This document shows, piece after piece, positions 21,949 through 34,000 of a stretch of 64,000 bases of DNA (positions are counted from its first letter, which is position 1; every line of letters starts with the position of its first letter). Position numbers and translations under genes: made by a program. The notes below the pieces were generated by a model. It did not search any database, was not told the origin of the DNA, and saw only the letters and a program-made list of their open reading frames with translations. Source of the DNA: Gymnopilus junonius (lineage: Eukaryota; Basidiomycota; Agaricomycetes; Agaricales; Galerinaceae). The stretch is from positions 26,877-90,876 of the forward strand of contig JADNYJ010000156.1 of assembly GCA_015501075.1 (NCBI GenBank), read 5' to 3'.

Positions 21949-22182
21949 ATGAGCTTATACTCTCCCTTTGCACCCATTTCGTATATCCCTCATTCACCAG
22001 CAGATCCTATACTTAGGCCTCAGATGGCAGGACTGGGGATTATGGAGATCAGATTCATCACGGTGCCTGATCCTGATCATGAGTTCAATGAGATGGGGGA
22101 CTATGTGAGTGATGATAATGATTCAGAGGAGACTGAAGAAATTGAGGTTGCTGCATCTGACAACGCAAGCATGAGTCAGTAG
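21949..22182 (+). pseudogene. Extra acidic repeat unit downstream (partial duplicate)
   Basis: Encodes RPQMAGLGI...RFITVPDPDHEFNEMG..VSDDND, clearly the same repeat as in the 21250 protein, with its own ATG at 21949 but without the globular N-terminus. It is either a tandem partial duplicate or a last exon joined by an unseen splice across 21844-22010. Confidence 0.5.
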
Positions 22183-23328
22183 AGTATATGATGGAGTGGA
22201 ACGCGATTCACCTGTCGCAATACATGCTTTTCAACGTCTAAATCACTAGGAAGCTGGCGAATGACACTCTGACGAATGCTTGAGGACCACAGGAAGTTGA
22301 TGTTAGACAGTGTATTCATAAGAGGTGACATAATAGATGATAGCTCGAGATAAGCAGTATCCAACGAGCTTGACCAATAGAAACACCCTGCTCATTGCCA
22401 GCGGATCAGTAATGCCCGCTTGAGGTGCTTGACGCTCCGAAATGCCGGGTTAGGTCTGCATGCCCATTTTGAGCTCCATCGAACAAGACCAGTAAGCCGC
22501 AGGGCGTGGAGGTTGAGAAGAGATTAATTACGGAAGGTGGGTGTGTTATTATATTGTCGAGCCAGATGAACTTTCGGCGGCCAGGGCCGGTGACGAAGCA
22601 GGTGAGCCTGTGTGGGATGTTTCGACGGGCCTGATAGTTGCAAAGAAAGTGAATTAGTTAGGGACCCGATGCGCATAAGGAAATTGAATAGTACCTTTCT
22701 TGATATGCTCCTCGCACTTGGTCAGCGGGGTGTTGAAACTACGCTATATAGAACATCTGCAGTCAACTATCAAGCTTGACTAGCAGCTTTTTGAGTAAGG
22801 AGACCGAATGATGGGTCTTGTTGGAGATGCCAACAGGAATGGTGGTTGCCGGGCGACATCGTATGTTTCGTCAGTCATTGTGGAATATGCTCAGAAGGAG
22901 AATAACCGGTAGTATTTCGAGTATCAGTAGGACAAAGTCACAATGATGTCGGGCGGGGCTCACCAGAAGGTCACCGACCCAAATCCGCAGCATTGAATCG
23001 GAGTCTGAAGCTCCCTGTCAGATTCTGAATCTGCATCCCGTAGTGGGGCGGTTTCCGTTTCTTGAATTATTCAGATACCTCTCAACTGCTTGCTCTACTC
23101 TTGAGTAACAGTGCAATTATGTCTGTGGATTCTGTTACCGTAATATATCTTTACTTGGGTCGTACTGTGCTATAAAGTGCCAATGACTTCCACACCTCCT
23201 GATTAGCTCTTGCTTCCATTGCCTGTAACCATGTCACAAGTCAGCCTCGTGTTCTGTTCGTCTGGTCACCTACCATCGCCCCACTCAGCTTGAACGCGTC
23301 CACTCAACTGTGCAAGTAATCCTCGACA
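22183..23328. other. 1.1-kb region without recognised genes; BTB2 promoter
   Basis: An open stretch at about 22494-22640 (+) ends at a plausible GTGAGC donor and may be a gene remnant. TATAAAG at 23171-23177 lies about 155 bases before the BTB gene start. Confidence 0.4.
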
Positions 23329-24396
23329 ATGACTGACGGCGCAATGACAATAAACACTCGGTGTAAGTAAATAGCTTCCTACATTCAAGCCAGTGGGCTC
23401 TGAATAGATTTGCAAGTCTTACTTGGCGACTTTTCAGTTAGCGCCCAAGATGCTGATATCACAGTCAAGTCTTCAGACGGTTTTCTCTTCAACCTTCATA
23501 GTCATAATCTCGGAACAAACACTGGAGCATTTCCTGGTCCAGAAATCGGAGCGCAAGGAGAAGCCGTTCTTCTCACTGAGCCCGCGAATGTTCTGGAGAT
23601 CGTTTTCCAATTCATCTACCCAAGGAGGCACCCGAAGCTGGACGACCTTGACTTTGTGATTTTGATGGAAGTGACAGAAGCATGCGAAAAGTATGAGGTG
23701 TATTCTGCGATGAATATGTGTGAAGTGCGACTCAAGTAAGTTCATCCGCTGTATCATTCTATTTCATGATAATGAGACTTGATATGAGTGCTTTTATTTC
23801 CGAGCACGCAGCAGAGATCTTTGTCCATGCTGTAAAACATGGTTACCCTGAGCTTATTGACAAGACAGCTATCCTGGTTTGTCGGTTCCCTGTGTTGAAC
23901 TTTGTCAAGACTCTGCCTTCATATGCTGTGATACCTTGGGTAAGTAAGTTCAGTGTATCCATCTCACCGAACTGAGGAACTATTCTCCTAGCTTGAATAC
24001 CAACAGGCATGGCGGAAGATATTCGACGATGCAAAAATTTACCTTGAAGATCTTCTTTGTGGATCATATTGTCATCAATATGATGCTTGCGCAGATCCGG
24101 ATGCTCAAGTTTATTCGGACGGACGCCCAATCTGCTCTCAATGCAGACTGTCATTGCTCGTTTGGCTTCAAAATTTGGCAGAGATCGAAGATATTACTTC
24201 CCTGAAGGATGCAGTTGCAGCTCCCAACCTTGTGATCTACAGTTACGGTCCTCTAGGCCGGTGGTGCAAGAATTGCTCCAACACTTGTGCCATTTACCTC
24301 CCGGAAGTAAAGTCGATTCTTGAAACTCGAATGACAGAAATAATACCCTTTACCCGATTTCTTTACCCTACAGACCGCGCTCCTTCAGCAAGGTAG
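23329..24396 (+). CDS. BTB/POZ domain protein, paralog 2 (intact)
   Basis: Four exons: 23329-23362, 23438-23735, 23789-23939, 23992-24396, all phases consistent, giving 295 aa. The BTB core reads SAQDADITVKSSDGFLFNLH...GAFPGPEI, with IYPRRHPKL closing the fold and EACEKYEVYSAM in the following helix, then HAAEIFVHAVKHGYP. The C-terminal half has paired Cys motifs (CSQC, WCKNC) that could bind zinc. These basidiomycete BTB proteins are presumed protein-interaction adaptors; partners unknown. The paralog at 9845 is 13.5 kb away with the same gene structure, so the pair arose by duplication after the introns were in place. Confidence 0.85.
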
Positions 24397-24605
24397 GAAA
24401 ATATAATGTAACGGGTGTACCTTACTTCCAGCTCAAGCACGTCAAGCTAAATTTGCTGCTTCTGTCGTCATTATAGGCTGGTCTAGAAATATAGTATTTT
24501 ACTTATGCGCTATTCAAAATATCCCTTCGGAATGAACACACGATGCACAAGAGGGTTACTTTCAGCCGTCCTTAACATTGAATACTGAATCGACCAGGGC
24601 AAACT
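24397..24605. other. Spacer
   Basis: 3' ends of BTB2 and the F-box remnant converge here; nothing else seen. Confidence 0.4.
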
Positions 24606-26035
24606 TTAAATGCGATACCTGACCTGCCTTATCCGATCCCTCCTCTTCCGTCTCCTTGCTGCGTGATATTTCGTCCACAATTCAATCAAATTCTTACCTG
24701 TGTCGATATATATGATTTCCAGCTGCAAGCCTGCTCGTAAAATCTCGTGCATACGACGAAGCCGCATTGGCTTGATATACTTATGAGAAACTCGGCAAAT
24801 AGTTCCGGTCTGCGCTACGGATTTTGGGGGTCATTGGCCAGCCCGAAAGCTCCAGGTACGTAGTGCAACGAAATGTCATCGATAAGGTGCGGGTGCATGT
24901 ACTTCAGGAATTGGAGTTCAGGTAAGAAAACGCCGTCTGGACTGGAAGCGCCTACACCATGTATCGAGGTGGAAGAAAGGAGCCGGAAGAAGGCTTCCAA
25001 CGTTGGTTTGATGATGGAAACAATTCAAGATGCCAAAGTGAAGGTATTTCTCTTAGGAAAGGCATGAGACTTCCTTCGTCAAAGGCGGAGTTCGATATTA
25101 TCAATTCCCTCAGAAGGCAAGATGAGCGGCTGAATAGGGAGGAAAGAATGGGTATTGGAGAGAACGATTTTTGACATGTGAAATGGCACAATGCAGGAAG
25201 GCGGACCTCATTAAGGATTGTGTATTCTTCACAATCAACGTCAAAAATGAGTTCTCGGAGTGAGGAGTGCACGAAGGGCCTGAAGGATACTGGAGCTAGG
25301 TCCTCTGCTTCATAAAGCTCAGAGATTCGACTGTATGTCAACCGAGGGGCCTTTTTGAGGATTTCAAGCCAATCGTCGAGATGCAACCCTGACAGATCGA
25401 TACGCTTAGTGCGGCTCCAGTGGATGTTAATGGATAAGATGGGGTACAATGAAGCGCGATTTGAACTTCTTCTGGACGTATTAGGGTGTTGTCGATACTA
25501 AATTTTCTTTCCTATGCTAAGAATCCGGACGTGTCATGAAGTCGAAGGACACAAGGAATGGATGTAGGCTCAAAGCTGCCTCTAAAAAGGTGCCAATGGC
25601 GTCCAGGAATGCAGAGGTCGAGTAAGCAGGCGCCAGCGAGACAAGTACTCATTTATGATGTCGATTAAGGCCAAATACCAGGGATAATCGATATACTGAT
25701 AATTGATAATCTTCCTCCTCGTGGGCAACTATATAGATTGATAATGGGAGGTGCCTATATCGGCTGAATCGCCCCTTCACGACGTTACAGTGTTTCTGAA
25801 GGTCAACCTTGTTAACATGGACATAGATGAGTTTCCACAGCCGAGGTGTCGACCACGCAATTTGTCCCCATGCTCTGCAGACTGCACTCAGAATTTCAGG
25901 TATGTCGACTGTGGTCGGGCTGACGTATCTTGATCTATCATATGAAAGGTCAAGTTGAGGTGAAGTACAGAGCCAGAATATGTGGGAGAGAATTTTGGGT
26001 GGTAGTTTCTGAGCATGGCTCTGTTCTATCATGAC
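24606..26035 (-). pseudogene. F-box/LRR-like protein pseudogene
   Basis: Starts in mid F-box (KLPPKILSHIFWLC, then LSAVCRAWGQIAWSTPRLW) and continues with LPLSIYI, a broken LDLCIPGRHW segment containing an in-frame TAG, LHLDDWLEILKKAPRL, RSSCLLRELII, FLPELQFLKYMHPHLID and a basic C-terminus. At least three frame changes are needed. Parallel in every block to the F-box gene at 27053-28508. Its N-terminus is lost where it meets a 14-3-3 fragment on the other strand. F-box proteins recruit SCF ubiquitin-ligase substrates; this copy is dead. Confidence 0.8.
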
Positions 26036-26164
26036 ATTGCCAACAACCCAGAATGCGCGATCGACCTTGTCAAACAAGCATGGACTGAGAGTCTCGCTGA
26101 TTTCAATGATATAACAGAGGAAAGTTCGCAGAACGCAGGCCGCAAGATGCAACTTCTCCGTTGA
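26015..26164 (+). pseudogene. 14-3-3 protein fragment (i)
   Basis: About 48 codons: ALFYHDIANNPECAIDLVKQA...DFNDITEESSQ...KMQLLR stop. This matches the 14-3-3 helix H/I region (FYYEILN...A..LAKQAFDDAIAELD..SEES). No other exons nearby. It overlaps the broken start of the antisense F-box remnant, so the two were probably joined by rearrangement. Confidence 0.7.
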
Positions 26165-26730
26165 AATGCAGTAAGGTGCGTCGAGTTCGGAACGAGTCCT
26201 ATATTTGACTCGGTAGCAAACTCTGTTTGCTAGAGGTCCAAAAGCGTAGTGTAGGGTAGATAGAATTGAAGTAAATCGAAATTATAAATGCTCAGATGAT
26301 AGTAGAGCTTCTTAGCCTGTAAATGGGTGCTAAATTCGATTCTTCGCTACTGTACAAAGGTTCGAAGTATTTATACTGTAGCTAGAATATAAAATGAGTC
26401 AGATTTGAAACAGGAGAGTAGGAGAAAAGCTACGAAAAAGGTAAATAAAATATGATATGGACCCATGCTTGCTGCGCAAGAGGACGCCGTATCAATTATT
26501 ATGCTCCGAAACGAAATAGAGAGGTCATGGGAATCAAAATGTGTGCTACGCAGACAGGAACAAAATTATAAAACTACCGAAAATGGTCCAAGAATTCGGT
26601 CAGTACATATTTAGAAATTGGCGGAAGGTGGCGCATCGGCGAGTTGCAGAACAATTAAAATTTCCATATTACAGACCCAAACCGAGGGTCTCCCTCACAC
26701 CGTAACAATATGAAGTGGTGAACTCCCAAT

Positions 26731-27028
26731 ATGCAAGACAGTCTGGCCATGAGCATAGCTTTATTTTATTACAACATTCTCAACAACCCTGAACGTGCAC
26801 TCTACCTTCTCCACCACGTCTGGACTGATGGTTCTGCTGAGGTCGATACCGTGACAGAGGAAAAGTGGAAGGATTCAATGACAATGCTGTACCGTGTCCG
26901 TTTCAATTTGACATTGTGTGCCTCAGATATGCAAGGCGATAACACAGAAGACGGTCAGTCCTACAAGTTTTTTAATTTAAACTCCTGATATCTCTTCAGT
27001 TGTTGATGATACTGACTTTGATGAATGA
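26731..27028 (+). pseudogene. 14-3-3 protein C-terminal fragment (ii)
   Basis: Two exons (26731-26953, 27000-27028) with correct splice signals encode MSIALFYYNILNNPERALYLL..., TVTEEKWKDS..., FNLTLCASDMQGD and an acidic DDTDFDE tail, i.e. the last third of a 14-3-3 phosphoserine-binding protein. The N-terminal helices that hold the phosphopeptide Arg/Lys residues are absent, so a functional adaptor is unlikely even though this part has no stop. It ends 25 bases from the convergent F-box gene. Confidence 0.7.
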
Positions 27029-27052
27029 TGTTCGTCGAGTGAATAAAGTACA

Positions 27053-28508
27053 CTAAATTAAATATCTATTCTGCCGCCTCCGACTCCGCTTTCTTTTTTG
27101 TTCTCTTTCTGCGTGATGTTTTATAGACAAGGTTATCAGATCCGTGTTGGTTTCCGGAAATAGAATATTGAGCTTCAGACCTGCTTTCAAAAGGTCGCGC
27201 ATACGACGAAGAGATGATGGTTTAATATAAGCGATAGTCGAAAAATATGTCAGACACCCTTCCAAGATGCGAATTTGAAGGGTGTGAAGCGGCCGTCGTC
27301 GGGAATTTTGAAGGTCGTGGATTTCACCGAACATTCTGGGGATGTAGCACCATGAGATGTTGTCGATAAAATGAGGGTGTGTATACTTGAGGACCTGTAA
27401 CTCAGGAAGCAAAATATCTTCGGAATGGTCACTTTTTATGATAGTCGATGCGGAAAGAGCACCAAAGAGGTCGTCGGGCTCCCATTCATTGTTTGATTGA
27501 GGGAAGAATTCGAGATATTGAAGTGAAGGGATCTCCCTTAAGAAGGCAATGAAGTCCACTCCTTCAAGGTCAACCTCAGTGATCACCAGTTCCCTCAAAA
27601 GACAAGAGGAACGCCGGAGGAGAGAGGAAATTGCTTGAAGAGGGAAGATTGCAGAAGAATTTTTCCAAGCAAAATGTCGCAATGCAGGAAAGCTGACCTC
27701 ATCTAGTAGCATATCTTCGTCGTGAGCACAGTCAAAAAAATAAGCTCTTCGAGAGAAGAGTGCACCTGGACAGATGCATCGGATGGTATACCGTCTCGTC
27801 CATCGACCATGCCCGAGAGGCAACAATATTTCAACTGGCTGGCCAGTTCAAGAATTTGTCGAATTTGATAGTTGATAATTCTAGATTAATAACACAACCC
27901 CACTGAATGTCAACAGACATGAGAGATCCGAGACGAAAGTCGATCCGGACTTCCTCTGGGCTTGGTGTTGCATTGTGAATGCGAAAATATTTGCCCTCAT
28001 TGGAGGGAGATGTATCACCTAATCGGAGGACCTGGAGAGTCGAAGACGGTTGGGAGTTGCCGCTGAATAGACACCAATGGCGACCAGGGACTCGAAGGTC
28101 AAGTACGTGCCAGCGTGTTGAATGTTCGTTTATGAGTTGGATCAACCTGTGATACCAGGGGTAGTTGAGAGTGTCGCGGTCATAAGCGGTGATGCGAATG
28201 GACAAAGGCATTCGACCGGATCGATGCAACATTTCCTCCACGTTTCGACATTCCTCCTGAAGATCAACTGCGTTGGCGTCGACAGAGGTGTTGGTCCACA
28301 GGTGGGGCGTCGACCACGCAATTTGTTTCCAGGCCTTGCATACACGACCTAGGACGAAGGGAGTGGGTAGTTTTGGTCGCTTAGAATGACAAGGTGCATC
28401 ATAGAAAAATCCAGTGTCAGGCATGCAGAGCTGGAAGATGTAGGAGACAACTTCCAGTGGAAGTTTATGATGGATCAGGTTGCAATCTCCCAACATGTTC
28501 GCCTTCAT
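27053..28508 (-). CDS. F-box/LRR-like protein (two frame breaks)
   Basis: F-box near residues 14-70: HHKLPLEVVSYIFQLC ... GRVCKAWKQIAWSTPHLW. Then the family's LPLSIRI, LDLRVPGRHW, LRLGD, LQYLEFFP, LLPELQVLKYTHPHFIDN and a Lys/Arg-rich end. The frame moves by one at about 27853 and at about 27733 (in a seven-base T/A homopolymer). Restoring one base at each gives 486 codons through one open frame, and the three segments fit the same paralog. Likely an SCF substrate receptor of unknown target. Because no substitution stop is present, assembly error is as likely as decay. Confidence 0.7.
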
Positions 28509-28734
28509 AGACAGTTGGGCTAGGTATGCATATCTAGGAGGTCATGAGTGTGAAATTTCTTCAGTGCTCTAGGGTTCTTGCACTATGTACATTAAGGCTT
28601 TCAATACCAGTAGGGATGTGGGGCACTACAGAGGTTTAAATTTGTGAAGCAAGGATTCCTAAGCACCGCCTTTATGCTTACTCCACTCTATCCCCAATTA
28701 GGGATGCCAAACTCTCATCTGCAACTCGCAACTC

Positions 28735-29040
28735 GACCACTGTCCCAATTATACTCCGGAATAATGCAGACGACATTACTCAAGTTAGGAATAGGCTTGA
28801 GCGCTTCAGGATGTGAAATGCAGACCTCAGTCAGCAGTTATCTGAGGTTCTGAGGCGATCTCAGAAATTGGCATCATCTCTTGGCCTTCATGACATTCAC
28901 GAGGCTCAGGCAGTCATTGATGCCTGATTCGATCTGTCATATAGACAATGAATTCAGGAACTGGAAACACTCAGGGCACGCATCCAGGGTGTAACTGCGC
29001 TACACTCCACAAATATATCATTCCAATTCAAGCATTCCCG
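28735..29040 (+). pseudogene. Coiled-coil protein remnant
   Basis: A single frame reads LERFRM*NADLSQQLSEVLRRSQKL..., HEAQAVIDA* and IQELETLRARIQGV, heptad-like Leu/Ile spacing throughout, with three in-frame stops (near 28828, 28925 and 28946). Coding character fades after about 29040. Likely a dead fragment of a fungal coiled-coil protein; parent unknown. Confidence 0.5.
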
Positions 29041-29269
29041 TAATTTGTCTGACTTGAAAGTCACTTAGCACGTTGCTTCAATAAAGAATAACAAAAGCAA
29101 GCTAATTCCGAGAAGCGCTACTGTCAAGGACAGGCCAGTTTTAAAAGTCTTGAAATCTCTGAAGGAAGTCATCTTGGCGAGGTCCTTGAAGAACTCGAGA
29201 GATGGAGAGAGTGTCATTACACTTCTCCCGATATACCTACACTGGCATGAATATCAAGAAAGTTCAGAG
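29041..29269. other. Spacer between remnants
   Basis: A-rich, no frame longer than a few tens of codons that makes sense. Confidence 0.35.
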
Positions 29270-29780
29270 AGCATTCTCAATTTTTTGGTAGCCGCCAGAT
29301 GCAGCGGCTGCGATTGGATAAGTTAAACTGCGAGAAGAACTGAGAAATGAAAATGTCTTCACCTCAGCACAAGACTGAGAAAGGTTTTTGAAAGGCTCAA
29401 GGACGCTGTCGAGACGGCAAGTGCGAATGTGCCTAGGAGAAGAACAGGCTTTCTCCAAATATAATCGGATAAACGACTCCAATACATTACACTGACGAGG
29501 GATATCGACTGGCGAATGGGCTCCTAAAATCAAACTGTTAGGCAATATGCACTCAGAAAGTCGCTTTGGAACGAGAACGAACCATGAACCCAGAGTAATA
29601 CCCAACTTTCGCGTCATCTCCTCCGGTGACCGAAGCCAAGAGCTATTGTAGAGATTGAATTAGAATTTAAACCAGACACATAAACAATGTGGCTCACCTC
29701 GTTGAGGAAAGGAAATATCACAAACGTCGACGAAATCACGCAGGCTGCTTATACGTGTCCAAATTCACGTCGCAGGCGAT
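29270..29780 (-). pseudogene. MFS transporter remnant (zinc-induced-facilitator-like type)
   Basis: Minus strand: ISSTFVIFPFLNE | intron (GTGAGC...AATAG) | LLASVTGGDDAKVGYYSGFM, then after a frame change VMYWSRLSDYIWRKPVLLL.TFALAVS and SKTF.SLVL. These are TM1 and the TGG(D)xxKVGYY and YWSRLSDxIGRKP motifs typical of fungal ZIFL-like major facilitators. Only the first two to four helices survive, with stops after each block, and the GRK of the A-motif is changed to WRK. Dead fragment. Confidence 0.75.
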
Positions 29781-30109
29781 TTGTACGGTGGTCCTATATC
29801 GAATAGCGCAGTCGGTGGCCAAGGGAATTCAGTCATCGTTGAAAATTATGCTGCATCAGAGAAGGTCAGATCGTAGTATCCCGAAAAGAGTTGAGTCCTT
29901 AGTATTATGATCGATGAGCGCTTCGAAAAATTACAGACTAGTTGATCAAGCAAAAACTTCCCCGTGGCACTGAGACCGTGGATGAGCTAGACACGTTCAA
30001 GAAGTTGCCAAAATTTCGGAGGTGGCTTGACAACGATGACGCGACTCTTTCTTTGAAAGAAGAAGGGCCTGGCGCCCTCTCGCTATCAGAAATGCGTGAG
30101 CTATTATCA

Positions 30110-30730
30110 TCATCATTCGGCCTTCCGCCTTGCTCGACTCTATTTCTTAGCTCAAGTCGAAAAGGCCATAGCAATTCTTGAAGATGACCTTATCCCATCT
30201 GCGACCTTTACAGAGTCCATTGTTCAACCTCAAGATGTGAATTTAATTTCAATCGATTGACCTCGGACTGATTTAATTGTTAGGTTGGGAGATTGTTACC
30301 GATACAAAGCTTTGACTTCAACGAGCACCGATCAGCTGAACGGGAAGGTATTGTTATGAAGTCATGGCGCTTACGAAGAAGCCTTTCGCATTGGTGTTCC
30401 TGCACTGCCCCCTATGGATGTTATCCGTCTTGGTCTGGCCATGGGTATCGCTTTGTTCTGCATGATGCTCTAAAGAAGCTAGAACGCGCAATCGACTTTG
30501 TAAATCAGGCCTGATTAGATGGCATTGCTGAGCTCGATACCTTAACAGAGGAAAAATACAAGGACACAACACTTATGATGCAACGAATTCGTGACAGGTT
30601 GACATTGTGGACCTCATTTTTGCAAGATGGTCAGTCTGACCATTTTGATTTGGGCGTACATTGTAATGAATTCCTTAGTCTTCTTTAGGTTATTAATGAT
30701 AATGACGACCCAGACTCCTACCCAGTCACA
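30110..30730 (+). pseudogene. 14-3-3 protein pseudogene (iii)
   Basis: Longest of the three 14-3-3 remnants: VEKAIAILEDDLIPSA (30153-30200), an intron, LGDCYRYKAL (GDYHRYLAE position), HGAYEEAFRIGVPALPP, VIRLGLAMGIALF, LERAIDFVNQA then a [20 protein letters not shown] and [13 protein letters not shown]. Frame changes near 30330 and 30470 and the internal TGA kill it. It has retained introns, so it is not a retrocopy. Confidence 0.75.
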
Positions 30731-31032
30731 GGACGCTACGATTACCTATAATATAATGAGCTCATGCCATTACAATGTATACGTGATATACGCACACTCA
30801 ATGAAGTGGTGAGGACAGTGCGGGGCTAATAAAATGCACCCATAGCAGACGCAACGTTGTACAACTTATAGGAAAGTAAGAAGCAAGTCAAGGGCAAGTT
30901 CAAGTTCGAAAAAGAATTGAAGACTGGCGTTCGGGTCTGGCCAGGTCATGTGGAGATTAGGGCCGGTTTGAAATATACCGACGTGTCATCGCCAACGACG
31001 CGCGCGGACTCTGCTCCTCCCGTTATACCTAC
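30731..31032. other. SEC31 promoter region
   Basis: No coding signal; short CT-rich leader directly before the SEC31 start. Confidence 0.4.
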
Positions 31033-34000
31033 ATGAAACTCAAGGAAATCCACAGAACATCCACATTCGCCTGGTCGCCGGCCTCGCCTCTCCCGTTGTT
31101 GGCCACAGGAACCGTCGCCGGTGCTCTCGACGAGTCATTCAGCAACGAGAGCCAGCTCGAGATATGGGCTCCCGATTTCCTTGACAAGGATGAATTTGAT
31201 CTAGGGTTTGAGGGTCAATATGGACCAAAGGGGAGTGTGAAGGATACTGCCAGGTGAGATTGGGCATTTAGTCCAAATATTGGCGGAATTTTGGCTGACT
31301 GGCTCGGCCGAATGTGCGGTATAGGTTCAATCGACTGGCGTGGGGCTATGTGGATCCGAGTCGTCCTCAAGGAGTGATCGCTGCTGGTCTTGAAAACGGC
31401 GAGCTGGCGTTGTGGGATCCAGCTAAAATTCTTTCTGGTGCTGGGTGCGTCTTCTTGACGTTATAGATTCCACGTGGATCGTGCTACTGACATTGCTTCT
31501 ATTCTTCCAGCGCCGAATCTTTAATACTACGGAATACGACACATACAGGCCCAGTCCGTGGTTTGGATTTCAACCCTCTGCAAAATAACCTTTTCGCCTC
31601 TGGCGGAGTAGCTGGCGAGGTACACAGCTGCTATCGCGTTGTCATGCCCCTCTTACACCGCCTTTTTAGGTCTACATCTGGGACTTGAAAGACCCCAGTA
31701 AACCGTACACCCCAACCCCAGGACAGAGAAGCACCAAGCTTGACGAAATCACATCCGTCGCATGGAATCAGCAAGTGCAGTATGTGTTGGCAGGTGCCAG
31801 CAGCACAGGGTATACTGTCGTTTGGGATTTGAGAGGGAAAAGGGAGGTTGTTGCGTTAGCTTATGGCGGTGGAGCTGGTACTCATATGGGCAATGCCTGG
31901 CGCTGGATGGCCGTCGGTGGTCGGAGGGGATGAGCGATATCGCATGGCATCCGGATAATGTACGTTCGTTTCATGTTCTTATTTATATCGTGCTAACTCG
32001 ATGAATTCAGCCCACCAGACTCGTCACTGCCTCTGAGGATGATTCCTCCCCGGTTATTATGGTCTGGGATCTGCGTAATGCTCGCGCTCCGGAGAAGGTA
32101 CGACATATTTTATGTTGAGAATCAGTCGTTGATGGTTACTTAATACTGTTCTTTTATCAGATTCTTACAGGACATGAGAAGGGTGTTCTTTCCTTGTCAT
32201 GGTGCAAGCAGGATGCCGATCTTCTCCTTTCCTGCGGTAAAGACAACCGAGCTTTATGCTGGAATCCTCAAACATCAGAAATCATCGGCGAGGTAAGCTA
32301 TCCTCAATGCGAGTCTAAACAATTATTTACTCGTCACTCCGCCTTTTAAGCTCCCATCTGCGGACAACTGGGCCTTCCAGGTCGATTGGTGCCCCCGCAA
32401 CCCCGACATGCTTGCCACTGCCTTCTTCGATGGCACAATCGGCATCCACTCCATCCAGACTACCAACGAATCAGCTGCTCCTCAACCCACCGCTCCCCGA
32501 GCAGATGGTGCGGATATCTTTGACGCCCCTGGATTCTCCCGCTCCTCCCAGCAGGGTACCTTGTCCCTCAAGCAGCCACCCAAATGGCTTAGGCGTCCTG
32601 TCTCCAGCACTTTTGGCTTTGGAGGCAAGTTAGTGACCGTCTCCAACCTGCCTAATGCCCAAGGGAAGGTGCAGAGCAACGTTGTTCATCTCAGGAAGGT
32701 GGTTACGGAGAATGAGTTTGTTGAGCGGGCGAAGAAGCTAGAGAGTGCGATGGAGGGTGAAGGCGAGGATATTGCTGCCGGATTACAAGCGTTTGTAGAG
32801 GAGAAGAGCGAGCAAGGTGGTGAGGCTTGGAAGGCCTTACTGAGTCTCTTCAAGGCCAACTCGAGAGAGGAGCTTGTTACCCTTCTCGGGTACTCTAAAG
32901 CAGAGATCGCAGCTCGTGCCGCTGAGGCTGTGGAGCATCTCAAAGCCGCAGCTGCAGCTCATGAAGCCCAGTCTCCATCGCCGCTCTTGGACAAGCCTCA
33001 TGAATCCGTAGTTTCGTTTGCAGAGCCTGAAAGTCAAGAAGTTCCTTCGGACAGAAGTGACGCCGGAGACGACTCCACAGGCCCAGTCGCTGCATCAGAA
33101 GAAGCCACTCCCTCTGAAGTGAGTGCTGGTATCACATCTTCATCTGACACCGCCAGTGTCGTTGCCCACCAAGATGAAGCGGAGTCAGCCACGACCGCTC
33201 CGAGTTTGTTTGGTGACGATATCCCCGCAACACCCCAACACGACTTTTTCAACACTGTCGGTGTCGCTCAGGATGACGGACACACGGAGGCTGTGCATGT
33301 TCCGCATATGAACTATGGACTGGATTCGTCTGTAGCTGCTACACTTGGTTCTGGACGCTCTTCAGTTGCTTCGGCCTCGGGCATTTCAGAGGTGTCGAGT
33401 AGTAAAGGCGGCTTGGGGGGTACTGGAGGAAATAATGTGTTCAGGATATACCCTGCCGAGGAGTCGGATGTCGATAAATTGGTCACCAAGGCCCTGGTTT
33501 TGGGTGACTTCGAATCAGCCGTCTCTCTTTGCTTGGCTGCGGACAAATTCGCAGATGCCATCCTCCTCGCTGCCCGCAGTGGTCCTGAACTCCTACAACG
33601 CACTCAGAAGGCTTACTTTGAACGACGAGCTGGTACAGGCCAGGCGTACCTCCGGCTGCTGCAGAGCATCGTCTCGGGCGATCTAGGAGACATCGTGCAG
33701 AATGCGGATCTGGAAGAGTGGAGAGAGATTTTCGTGGTGATTTGCACGTTTGCCGGCAAGGACGAGTTTGCGCCGCTTGCTGAACAACTTGGGAGGCGGT
33801 TGGAGTATCGCTATGCTGTTGTCTATGGGGACGGGGAAGTTGAGAGTGGGGAAGGGGACCAGGAGAAGGAGGAGGCGTACGAGTACCGGAAGCATGCGAC
33901 GCTCACGTATCTGGCTGCTGCCAGGCTGGAGAGGTTGATCAGCATCTGGGCGGACGAGATGGCGCAGGAAGAGAAGGCCCGGGTGGGCGGAGCGGAAGCT

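Noticed and set aside
25649..26152. Minus-strand 167-codon protein with a distinct N-terminus before the F-box
   Set aside because: The first 45 codons are antisense to a 14-3-3 fragment, so the N-terminus is spurious.
31925..31935. Classical -1 programmed frameshift signal in SEC31
   Set aside because: No X XXY YYZ heptamer or clear downstream pseudoknot is visible. Missing base or assembly error is simpler, though the shared register is kept as a finding.
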